Assembly (NCBI GenBank): GCA_001936135.1
Contig: CP012810.1
Location: 2,046,001-2,110,000 of the forward strand
DNA: 64,000 bases
Reading direction: 5' to 3'
Origin: Saccharomycopsis fibuligera x Saccharomycopsis cf. fibuligera
Taxonomy: Eukaryota > Ascomycota > Saccharomycetes > Ascoideales > Saccharomycopsidaceae
Shown here: piece after piece, positions 9,007 to 17,780 of the stretch
How positions within the stretch are numbered: position 1 is the stretch's first letter
Layout of the letters: each line of letters starts with the position of its first letter
Translations under genes and position numbers: made by a program
Notes under the pieces: generated by a model
Told to the model about the DNA's origin: nothing
The model's input: only the letters and a program-made list of their open reading frames with translations
The model's database searches: none

Positions 9007-9264
9007 TTACGGAATGATGTCTCAGGGTTCATGGTTATTGATTGTAAATGCCTTTTATTTCTAATATAACTAAATAGTAATAAATATATAGCAATATTGG
9101 GTTGAACCGTATATAAATAATAATCAGACTGAATAAAACACATATTAGCATTGAGATATCATTTTTCATATTGTGAAAGAAAATAGAAGATTCTAGAAAG
9201 TATTAGGTAAAAAATATTACGTGTCCGTATCTCAATCTGGTGATCTAGAACTCGGTGTTCGTCA
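9007..9264 (-). mobile_element. Solo LTR, copy B (258 bp) with target duplication TAATG
   Basis: Minus-strand ends are TGACGAACACCGAG and TTCCGTAA; TGACG and CGTAA form an imperfect terminal inverted repeat. The element is bracketed by a perfect 5-bp direct repeat, TAATG, at 9002-9006 and 9265-9269, the signature of integrase-mediated insertion. The right half matches copies A and C closely (TTATTTATATACGGTTCAACCC); the left half differs. An ATG near the 3' end opens MNPETSFR, again resembling a Gag start inside the LTR. No internal region remains, so this is a solo LTR. Confidence 0.8.
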
Positions 9265-9455
9265 TAATGGTATTCCTTCACGACTATAGGAGAGACTAAC
9301 CATACCAGTACTTCTCAGAGGCGTTCTCCTCAGGTAGTAGGCACTTTGCAAACCTTCCAAGTACTTCAACATTGATTTGTTAGAAAGTCTTCTATAAACT
9401 GGCAGTATCTTAGAAAAAAGGATAGGAGTATAAGGCCAGAGTAAGGTACAAAAAA

Positions 9456-9541
9456 AGGTCGTACCCGGATTCGAACCGGGGTTGTTCGGATGTTTCGATT
9501 AAAATCAAAACCGAAAGTGATAACCACTACACTATACAACC
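9456..9541 (-). tRNA. tRNA-Gln(UUG) with 14-base intron, copy 3
   Basis: Minus-strand copy with identical mature sequence and the TTTTAATCGAAACA intron. The terminator is the A run at 9450-9456 (T run on the transcribed strand). Its upstream flank (9542-9600) differs from copies 2 and 4 beyond the first ten bases and instead resembles the flank of the tRNA pseudogene at 6025-6104. Confidence 0.95.
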
Positions 9542-9620
9542 GAATATTGACTTTCCTTGCAAACATTCTTCTTCATTGTGTTCGCATTTTCTGATCAGTC
9601 TGTGTTCATCGTGTTTCTAC

Positions 9621-9947
9621 CGTTTATATAGAAATAATTGACGAACACTAAGTTCTGAACCAACAAACCTGAATACAGTTAATCAGTACTTATTACTAAA
9701 TAACTTCGCGGATCTTTTATCTTGGTGCAAGATACACGTATTTACTACTATTAATCGCGAATCAATAACATGTTTTGTATTCAGTCTGATTATTATTTAA
9801 AGAGGGTCAAACCCAATATTTTTATATATTTATTATTAGTTATGTTAGAAATATAAGGCTTTTACAATCAAATAATGGACTCTAAAGATACAAAAGACTG
9901 CCAAGTTCGGAAATAATAAATCGATATTGTGTGTGGAAAAAAAAACG
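9621..9947 (+). repeat. Family R repeat, copy 4, interrupted by LTR copy C
   Basis: The R sequence CGTTTATATAGAAATAAT (9621-9638) is broken by LTR copy C and resumes at 9910-9947 as GAAATAATAAATCGATATTG ending in an A run. The R family was therefore already present when the LTR inserted. Confidence 0.6.
9639..9912 (+). mobile_element. Solo LTR, copy C (274 bp) with target duplication ATAAT
   Basis: Begins TGACGAACACTAAG and ends AAGTTCGGAA, with the same length and order as copy A. It is flanked by ATAAT at 9634-9638 and 9913-9917, a 5-bp target-site duplication within an R repeat. Near its 3' end an ATG follows ACAATCAAATA, as in copy A. No internal coding region remains. Confidence 0.8.
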
Positions 9948-11392
9948 AAACTTAGTTGAGTAATGAGATTGGACTTATTTTCCTTACTTTTATTACAAAC
10001 TATATCACTAAATTAAAGTATTCTGTTTTCCTAACTATATAATGCTCATGTGATGAAAAATTTTCCATTGCATCTTTAGTGTTGTTCGCCTTCGTAATTA
10101 TGCGCGCGTCCAAATGTTCTTTGCCGTAAAAGCCAGAATACCCAAAAAGGAAATTATACCTGATGAACGGTATGGAAGATGTTAGTTAGTATAATACCGA
10201 CAGCATAACAGTTATGCTCACCACACCATCTGTATTTGATCATTGTTTTCTTAAAGTTCAATCTATTATTACTATCACAATATAGAAGCGCCCAACACCA
10301 AACTTGTGTGGAATATTTAAGTATTGAGTTATTGAGTATATAGTCAAATAAAAAAGTAAAGGTGGTGGTAACTCTGCCATATGGAGCGCTGACACCTGTT
10401 TGAGCTAAATAATTTTTTGTATGCATTTTCTTTTTACTTTCAAATGGTAATGCGTATTTTCAATTAGATATTAGGCTGAGGATGGTTGGACTTGCAGTAA
10501 ATATGCGAGGCTTTGATCTCAGAGCTTAACCAGAAACCAAGCATATTTCAGATTTAGAAAAACGTATTTGCACTCATGTTTAGTATGACTGTTGTCTTGT
10601 ATTAACACATTTTCACACGAAGTTATGTGAAGGTCATTCCAAGGTATAACAAGACATACCTGATTGACATGACCATGTTGAAAAGCTTTTTAGTAATTAA
10701 AATGTACCACTTTTCTCACAGAATGGCTATGTGTACTTTAGAGGCTACCAGGAAAGTTATATAAGCCCAAACTTTTGATGGTACTAAACAAACAGCTACA
10801 AGAAATTTTAAAGCTATGGCCAATGCACATCTCTGGACTATGTAGTGGTATATAAGTGAAATTTATCCGGTACAAGTGCCATATACACATACCTACTCTT
10901 TGCTGTTACTTTGGCCTTGCTGTTTATCCGTGGATTTAAAGGGAAAAAAAAGGTTTTGATTTACCGGCTAGGATAATATATCAATATAGCTCACAATTGA
11001 AACTTTGTTTTTTTTTTAAAAGATACAAATGAATTCATCATATGACAAAGTGGTACTCCTATAGGAGATTCTCCAGTTAAATCTGCAGCATCTTAATTAA
11101 ATACTACTTCAAACTGTTTGTATATTAATATTATAATGTTATCTAAAAGAGACCCTTGCCAAAGCGTCTGCCATACAGGAAAACGTCAAATATCCTATTA
11201 TAATTTCAGACTGATACTTAGTCTATATTCTTATCAAAGAGATGAGATAGCCGTAAATTCAGATTACATTACCACACAGTGGCACGGGTTATGTATGAAG
11301 ACAAAGGTTTGGTTATCTAGACAATAGTCGAGTTGTTGCCTTGTGCTAAGGCAACTCCCGTTGTTCGGTTTAGTAGGTGAACTGGTTGTATA
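9948..11392. other. Gene-free stretch between tRNA copies 3 and 4
   Basis: No conserved coding frame and no further tRNA seen. It is AT-rich with a perfect hairpin GTTGCCTT/AAGGCAAC at 11335-11355. The 90-codon minus frame near 10154-10426 and the 69-codon plus frame at 11118 show no family features. It is probably decayed mobile-element or intergenic DNA. Confidence 0.5.
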
Positions 11393-11466
11393 TCCCATAT
11401 AAACGATAGAAAATATTATCTTATAAACATATCTTTATAGTATATACAGTATAGTTCAATTGTTAA
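11393..11466 (-). repeat. Family R repeat fragment, copy 5
   Basis: Plus-strand sequence CATATAAACGATAGAAAATA through TAGTATATACAGTATAG and GTTCAATTGTT matches the middle of R copies 1 and 2 with several substitutions. Both ends, including the A tail, are missing. It lies 55 bases beyond the 3' side of tRNA copy 4. Confidence 0.5.
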
Positions 11467-11521
11467 ACATTTTTTTGCTAGCTTAGTAAACAAAATCCGG
11501 CAATTTGTAAGTGTTAAAAAA

Positions 11522-11607
11522 AGGTCGTACCCGGATTCGAACCGGGGTTGTTCGGATGTTTCGATTAAAATCAAAACCGAAAGTGATAACCACTACACTA
11601 TACAACC
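11522..11607 (-). tRNA. tRNA-Gln(UUG) with 14-base intron, copy 4
   Basis: Minus-strand copy identical to copies 2 and 3, intron included. A T run on the transcribed strand (about 11516-11522) ends it. The 71 bases upstream (11608-11678) match those upstream of copy 2, and a LINE remnant begins directly beyond them at 11679. Confidence 0.95.
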
Positions 11608-11678
11608 GAATATTGACCTTTTCTGGGTTGAAATACAAATGATTCTACAGAAAACTCTCAGAAGCAGTGTAATCTTAC

Positions 11679-12471
11679 TGACAAACAAATAAAAGCAATT
11701 GAGATGGCTTTCAAGCAATGTCTAAACGCTACGAATGTCTCCCTCGATTCCGGCGGAGAGATATTCTCGATAAAATTGACGGAGACGATGGCCAAGGACA
11801 ATCTATACTGGCACAGAACCCAGCACAGTGCTTCAAGTTGACAGCCACAGAAGTAAGCATAATAGCTCTGTGGAAACAAGTAGTCCCCAACAAACACAAT
11901 CCTGGTATCCTTGGGCTTCAGCGCACATCAGATATAGCAGAAGCAATGGAGCTCGGTGTACCGTTTTTGAAAAAAAAGTTCATTCCAAAAAGAAGTCTTC
12001 GATTTCAAGTCCCGGAACGGTAGTGCACAAGTGCGCGAGAATAAAGATAAAAAGCATAAACAACAATCGCATGAGAATGCTATCAACAAATAAATGGAAC
12101 ACTTTTTTGGTTAAATGTCCAGTGGCACAAGCATTATGGAAAAAGTTACATATAAATAAGGAATTGAGCTGGGACAGCCTCATCCTTCCATCCAGCGATA
12201 CACGAGAATTAATCCAGGTCGACAACTACTTGATATTCCAAAAGAAATACTCCCGCCTACGGCAAGATAAGGACTTTGATTGGAAAGCCGTTACAATCTC
12301 TAGTCTTGTTTACTACATCACCACGGTAATGAATTAGATAATACATCAGTGTTATCTTAGTGAGTGGAAGGTGGTATTGAAGTGAGACCCTTTTCTTTTT
12401 AACTGTCGACAGCAAAGCAATGACCCTCAAAAAAAAAAAAAAAAACAAAAAAAAAAAACAAAAAAAAAACG
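11679..12471 (+). mobile_element. 5'-truncated LINE: ORF2 C-terminus, 3' UTR and A tail
   Basis: Two overlapping plus-strand frames (about 11718-12023 and 11930-12337) make up one broken coding region. The second ends with LVKCPVAQALWKKL, the zinc-knuckle-like motif usual at the C-terminus of L1-type ORF2 proteins. After the stop at 12337 about 90 bases of 3' UTR lead to an A-rich tail (12429-12469). Just beyond the tail, 12471-12500 is an inverted copy of the 3' UTR (GCTGTTGACAG... against CTGTCGACAGC), so a second LINE end faces this one. Frameshifts and loss of the 5' part make it non-functional. Confidence 0.75.
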
Positions 12472-12497
12472 CTGTTGACAGTTAAAAGGAAAGGGTC

Positions 12498-12585
12498 TTA
12501 CGAACATTGAGTTCCAGACGTAATATTTTTTTTTTTTTTTACTTAATACTTTCTAGAATCTTCTATTTTCTTTCACAATATGAAT
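12498..12585 (+). mobile_element. LTR fragment, copy B-like
   Basis: TACGAACATTGAGTTCCAGA, a T run, then ACTTAATACTTTCTAGAATC and TTTCTTTCACAATATGA match the first part of LTR copy B (in its own orientation). The right part of the LTR is missing and no target duplication is seen. Confidence 0.55.
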
Positions 12586-12639
12586 TTCTACTACTAGGAG
12601 GATGGAGATACTACATCTTCATGTTTGGAATATCTCTAT

Positions 12640-12960
12640 AGATGCTTGGCAAAGTTGCTAGAATTTTTGCATGCTGATGGCGAAATCAGAATGGATGATT
12701 TAGCATGGTTTAAGCGACTTCCAGAACACCCATTTATCATTAATTGTGCTACTCCGGAAGTTAGAATTGAGAGCAACAGTCTTTGAAATTTGGTACCTAA
12801 ATTGTATGCCTGAAAAATGCATCTCGAACAACGGTGTAATATTTTGTCAAACGCATTTTGGAAGTCAGCTATTAATATTTGAACCTGATCATTGATTATA
12901 AAAATTTGACTGGTTGATTGAATAGAGTCATAAGGATTGTCAGGCACGGTTTTCTGTATC
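12640..12960 (-). mobile_element. Decayed LINE reverse-transcriptase remnant
   Basis: Minus-strand frames give VQILIADFQNAFDKILHRC, recognisable as RT motif A of the fragment at 7085-7622, and later HAKSSILISPSA, matching that fragment's motif D area. The stretch in between is shortened and frameshifted. This is an older copy of the same LINE family. Confidence 0.6.
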
Positions 12961-13107
12961 TTTTAACTTCTAAAATAATGTTGAATTCATAACTGATCTT
13001 TAGGGGAGGGGAATCAAACAAAATTTGAAAAAACAAAACTAACAGAACTAACAGATAACAAAGCTGAACTTTTGGCATTAATTATTCAGTAACAACATTT
13101 AACACAT

Positions 13108-13837
13108 TATTTCCCAAGCAACTGCAATTTAACTCCAAGCTCTGTAAGTTGATGTCTAAAATACTCTTCAACTTTTTAACTAACCTGAAACAGAGCTTGA
13201 CCATCTCCTTCAACATTTGGATCAGCCCCAAGCTTCCTCAACTCAACAGCAACATCACCATGGCCCTTAGCTAACGCATCATGCCTTGCCGTACAATAAA
13301 AAGCGTCCTTGGCATTGAGTTGACTTTTGCCTTCCTTCACAAGCAAATCAACAAGTTTCATTGTCCCAATAGATGCTGCTCTAAAAAGTAAATACTGTCT
13401 CTTGTACGAGCACTTGCAAAATGCTTGAGCAAAAATAATTTACTCTTGTGCAAACTCTTGAAAACTGACAAATGGCTCTTTGGCCGGAAATTATTTGTTG
13501 ATTGATTGATAGTTCAGTATCATTATTTACTAGTAATTCTAAGATATCCAGGTCCCCCAAAGCGGGCAGCCATGTGTATTGGTGTACATCCGAAATCATC
13601 AGTAAGACCATTAATCTCAATATTAAAGTTGTTAATTTTTTGATTTTTTCTGATTTTTGTTCTGCAGTAGCAGTATGCCATAGATTTAAAAGCATTGATA
13701 CTATCTCTTTGTCTCCGGCTGATACTGCCCAATGCAACCAAACTCTACTATCCAAGTCTTCATTTGATACCAGTTTAGGATTCTCCCTGAACCAACCACG
13801 CACCGTTAACGTTTTGTGCTCTCTTGCAGCCTCATTT
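13108..13837 (-). pseudogene. NAS6: NAS6 (proteasome assembly chaperone, ankyrin repeats) pseudogene
   Basis: Pieces of one ankyrin-repeat protein appear in three minus-strand frames in the right order. They are NEAAREHKTLTVRG, WLHWAVSAGDKEIVSMLL, DDFGCTPIHMAARFG, LDILELLVNN, MKLVDLLVKEGKSQLN and DALAKGHGDVAVELRKLGA. These align with successive repeats of yeast Nas6 (gankyrin), which helps assemble the 19S regulatory particle. No in-frame ATG precedes the first piece. There are frameshifts near 13555 and 13620, a scrambled part about 13381-13500 and an in-frame TAA near 13178, after which KVEEYFRHQL continues in frame. It is therefore dead unless the assembly is faulty. It sits between a LINE remnant and a decayed LTR. 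A working copy would be expected elsewhere in the genome. Confidence 0.75.
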
Positions 13838-13993
13838 TGAGCAAAATTGTTTTCTTTTTTTGTTTTTGTTAAGCATTATTGAATAAAATCAAAATGAAAT
13901 TTGAGGAGAAATTGGCTCTTTATCGATTAGATACTGGTTACTAGCATATTTACATATTTCCTAGCAATGAAACTAGATCTGAGAATCAGTATT

Positions 13994-14278
13994 TGTCGAA
14001 ATTTGAGTTCTAGATCTCCAGATTGGAATCTAGACTTGCGGCATTTTTTGCAATATTTTCTATTTTTGTGTTCGCAACTAGATCCAACCATACCTATCAA
14101 ATAATTCTTATATTACATTGAAGTGCATTTAACTATTATTGGTAGAACAACGCTAATATTTGTTTCATTTAATCTAATTATTATTTATATACCGTTCAAC
14201 TCGGCATTGATACACATTTTACTATTTATATTTAAGGTGTTCAATAATAACAATGAGCACAGAGTTAGCATTGCATAA
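13994..14278 (+). mobile_element. Old diverged LTR, copy D
   Basis: TGTCGAAATTTGAGTTCTAG at the left, ATTATTTATATACCGTTCAA in the middle and an ATG (MSTELALH) near the right end follow the same order as LTR copy B. Divergence is much higher and no target duplication is seen. This is a less certain member of the family. Confidence 0.45.
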
Positions 14279-15142
14279 TTTTTTTACAGTTCACCGTATT
14301 TTTATGAGGATTGTGTATATAGAGAAGACACAACGTCATTTTATTACGAGCCAGCTGTTACAGTCACATGCTGCAAATATTGAAAGAGGTTAAAATGACA
14401 CAGTAAAAGTTTTCTAACATTATTCAAACAATTCTATATGTTTTCTAATTTCCTTGAATACATGGTCGGCTGCCTCCAATATTCTGATAAAAGACAAGTA
14501 ATTTACATATTGTCCCACTCTTCTACAGACTGCAGTGTTTGCATGCAGGTTGACTTTTCGTGGAGCTTCGCACGCTTTGAAGAGTGTCTACCCGATTTGG
14601 AATAGGAGGATCCTAGAACCATGAAACAGCTGGAAAGCTCGCTTCGTTGAAAAGTAGTTCAATGGCATTATGGAACACTATTGAATAACAAGTACACCAC
14701 ACAAGCAGCTGGTGCTAGCTGATGTTCAATGAACGAGTACGAATTGTATGCCATTGTTTGTATTTGGTAGTCTTCCATAAACTCAAATTTATTTTGGTGT
14801 TTTTGGTGTTTACACAAAACGTGGGTACAAGATTAGGTCAATGGCGTCGCGGACGGAAGGCGTGCTGCAATAATAATGGAGATTTCGACATGCAGAATCA
14901 GTCCACACGTGTGCTACTCTTTAGTTCGCCTGATCAACTCGACTCAAGTTACAGCGCTATTGTAACCAGATGCTATATAAGCTTCTTCATTTTTAGTTTC
15001 AAAATAATCTTGAAGTATCTTTTCTCTTTTTTTATATTTCTCGATTACCTTCCCTTGCTCACCGGTTCTGTCTTTTTGATTTGATTTGAATATATTCACC
15101 GTAATTTCTGCTTATCTCTTGTTTTCGCCGCAATTATTCAAC
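14279..15142. other. Intergenic region and BTA1 promoter
   Basis: No supported gene. The 120-codon frame at 14722-15084 ends in hydrophobic, T-rich sequence just before BTA1 and has no family features. The part nearest BTA1 carries a CACGTG site (14906-14911) and T-rich sequence before the ATG. Confidence 0.5.
14906..14911. promoter_or_regulatory. CACGTG E-box (Pho4/Cbf1-type site) upstream of BTA1
   Basis: A perfect palindromic CACGTG inside CACACGTGTG lies 232 bases before the BTA1 ATG. In yeasts this core is bound by the bHLH factors Pho4 (phosphate starvation) and Cbf1. Because DGTS replaces phosphatidylcholine when phosphate is short, control by Pho4 is a reasonable inference. A single site does not decide between the two factors. 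Confidence 0.45.
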
Positions 15143-17452
15143 ATGAATCCCACTGTACATAATAATAGCGTCGATACTCTACTTTCTAATGGAGCTTCAG
15201 AGTCACACATTCAAGTTCTGAAGATGTCTCTTTTGATAGCAGTCATTATATCTGCTTTCTTAATTTTTCATTCTAAAGTCAAATCTAAATCATTTTTGGT
15301 TTTCATTTGGGCTTGTTTTATAAAACCATTTATCCCTTCAAGCAGAAAACACTCACACACCCACCAAAATAATTTGGAAAGCTTCTATAAAGCACAAGCA
15401 AAAGTTTACGATACAACAAGAGAGATTCTTCTTCAGGGTAGAGATAAAGCTTTGAAACTCGCTTATGCCCACATTTCCCAAAAAGAAAATCTCGTGTGGA
15501 TTGATATTGGCGGTGGTACTGGCTTGAATATTGAAAAAATGAGCAAGCATGTTGCTTCATTGAGCTCCACTTTCGAAGCTATTTATTTGATCGATTTGTC
15601 CCCGTCGCTTTGTGAGGTGGCAAAAAAAAGGGTTAAGGAAAATGGATGGAAAAATGTTTACATTATTTGTGCTGACGCTTGTGATTTTGAACTTCCACAT
15701 AAAGAGGCTGATTTGATAACCTTTTCCTACTCTTTGTCAATGATACCTTCATATTATTCAGCAATTGACCACGCAGAAACATTGTTGAAGAAAAACAAAG
15801 GTATAATATGCTCCGTTGATTTTGGCGTGCAGTCTGTTGCTACTGCTGTTGGAAGAATCAATACTCTCGGTGGATTAGTCAACCGCCATGTTCCATGGGT
15901 GTTCAGAACTTTTTGGAGGATCTGGTTTGAGTGCGACAAAGTTTTTCTTGACCCTTCAAGAAGAGAATACCTAGAGTATAGGTTTGGAACCGTCAAGTCT
16001 CTTAATTGCTTCAACAAAACTCTAGGCAAGATTCCATACTATATCTGGATTGGTGTTAACAAACTGCAAGGCGCCCGATTATCCGGCAGAATTGACTCCT
16101 TGGCTAATAGATCACAGCGCTCAGCACAAATGGACTCCAAAGATGGACAAATAGTATATCCGGTAAGCAAAGCTTTGGAAGCGGCAAATGAGAACGCAAA
16201 AAAACGCATCCCGTACCCTTCATTATTTTATCAAAAAGAGCTTTGGAGAGTTTACTATGACGAATTAAGTGAGCACTACCTGCAATTTAAAAACCAATAC
16301 ATATATGCTTTCACTTGGGAAGATCCTAGAGAAGACGCTAAAATACTCCAATTGACTTCAAAGGACAATGTATTGGCCATAACTAGTGCCGGTGACAATA
16401 TTTTGTCATATGCTAGCTTACCAGATCCCCCGAGAATAATACATGGTGTTGATTTAAATCCGTGTCAGGGCCATTTGACAGAGTTGAAACTTGCATCTCT
16501 TCGCGTTTTATCATTTGAAGACACATGGAAACTTTTTGGGGAAGGAAAAATTGATAATTTTGAGAACATCCTACTAACTAAACTTGCTCCATATTTATCT
16601 TCTAACGCATTCCAATACTGGATGAAAAAGGGGCCCAGAGCTTTCAATATTAATAGTAATGGGCTTTATGATACAGGCTCCACGAGATGGGCTCTCAGAT
16701 TGGCAAAATATGTATTCAAAGTTACCGGCTTGACCAAAAAAGTTGAAGAACTCTGCCTAGCTAAAACAATTCAAGAGCAAAAAGAAATCTGGAAAAGCTC
16801 AATTAGACCAGTTTTATTCAATGCTGTTCTTGGAAAATTATTTGTTGGCAATCCAATGTTTTTATGGAAAGCATTGGGGGTTCCTGCCAATCAAGCCAAA
16901 ATGATGGAAACTTCAATCCTACAATATATTATAGACACTTTGGATCCAATTATTGATTGTTATTTACTTTCCAACGATAATTACTTTTATTATTTGGCTC
17001 TTAAAGGGCACTACCACAGAAATAACTGTCCAGATTACATTACCAAACACGGGTTCAAACGGTTATCAAAATCTCAAAATTCTCCACTTGATGGAATCAG
17101 ACTTCACACCGATATGTTAAACACCATCCTCGAAAAACTAACTAAGGAATCCATATCCGTTGCTGTTATCATGGACCATATGGACTGGTTTGATCCTCAA
17201 GGAGAGAACCTGATTGCAGAGATTGATGCACTTTATAGGTCTTTATCAAATAATGGGAGAGTTTTGTTAAGATCAGCTGCACAAGTGCCTTGGTACATTA
17301 AAAAGTTTGAGGAGAAAGGGTTTGAATGCATTGCTGCTGGAACGAGATTTTCTGGAACCTGTATCGATAGAGTTAATATGTATGCTTCTACTTGGGTGTG
17401 CACTAAAAAAGTTAAGGAGCATCAAATGAGTACCCTGGAGTTTGACAATTGA
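15143..17452 (+). CDS. BTA1: BTA1, betaine lipid (DGTS) synthase
   Basis: A 769-residue fusion enzyme that makes the phosphorus-free betaine lipid DGTS from diacylglycerol and S-adenosylmethionine. A hydrophobic segment (about 26-45) suggests a membrane anchor. The N-terminal half is a BtaB-like methyltransferase with SAM motif VWIDIGGGTG (about 117-126). The C-terminal half (from about residue 360) is BtaA-like, with YAFTWEDPREDAKIL, an ITSAGDN loop, a GVDLNPCQ motif and DHMDWFDP near the end. It transfers the 3-amino-3-carboxypropyl group. Domain order (BtaB then BtaA) is that of fungal Bta1. The frame extends upstream to a TTG at 15086; ATG 15143 is used. S. cerevisiae has no such gene. 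A CACGTG site lies 232 bases upstream. It converges with RNA14. Confidence 0.93.
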   Translation: MNPTVHNNSVDTLLSNGASESHIQVLKMSLLIAVIISAFLIFHSKVKSKSFLVFIWACFIKPFIPSSRKHSHTHQNNLESFYKAQAKVYDTTREILLQGRDKALKLAYAHISQKENLVWIDIGGGTGLNIEKMSKHVASLSSTFEAIYLIDLSPSLCEVAKKRVKENGWKNVYIICADACDFELPHKEADLITFSYSLSMIPSYYSAIDHAETLLKKNKGIICSVDFGVQSVATAVGRINTLGGLVNRHVPWVFRTFWRIWFECDKVFLDPSRREYLEYRFGTVKSLNCFNKTLGKIPYYIWIGVNKLQGARLSGRIDSLANRSQRSAQMDSKDGQIVYPVSKALEAANENAKKRIPYPSLFYQKELWRVYYDELSEHYLQFKNQYIYAFTWEDPREDAKILQLTSKDNVLAITSAGDNILSYASLPDPPRIIHGVDLNPCQGHLTELKLASLRVLSFEDTWKLFGEGKIDNFENILLTKLAPYLSSNAFQYWMKKGPRAFNINSNGLYDTGSTRWALRLAKYVFKVTGLTKKVEELCLAKTIQEQKEIWKSSIRPVLFNAVLGKLFVGNPMFLWKALGVPANQAKMMETSILQYIIDTLDPIIDCYLLSNDNYFYYLALKGHYHRNNCPDYITKHGFKRLSKSQNSPLDGIRLHTDMLNTILEKLTKESISVAVIMDHMDWFDPQGENLIAEIDALYRSLSNNGRVLLRSAAQVPWYIKKFEEKGFECIAAGTRFSGTCIDRVNMYASTWVCTKKVKEHQMSTLEFDN

Positions 17453-17780
17453 ATATATATGATTTTTTTTTTGTTCCAAAAGTTAGACATTAATTTTCGG
17501 ATTGAAAAGATTATACGTTTTATCAAAGCTTGTATTCAATTTTAAAATTGCTTCTGTAGGAAAGTTTCTTGTATATACTTAAATAACAGCCCAGAAAAAT
17601 TTCTACATGCAAACAAAATAAACAAAAAAATCTAAAAAATATGAAAACAAAAAACAAAAAAGCAAACAACTGGAATAACAACACAAGAAAAAAAAATGTT
17701 TTTCATTATATTTTAGCAAAGTACCCAAAATAATGTATTTCACAAAAGTACACACAGTGGCTTTAATATCAAGCCATTAT

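Noticed and set aside
14722-15084. 120-codon plus-strand frame before BTA1
   Set aside because: No family features; hydrophobic end from T-rich promoter sequence; contains the CACGTG site.
15086-15142. N-terminal extension of BTA1 from TTG 15086
   Set aside because: Not an ATG start; the ATG at 15143 gives a normal-length Bta1. The same reasoning removed TTG starts of RNA14, OMA1 and the coiled-coil gene.
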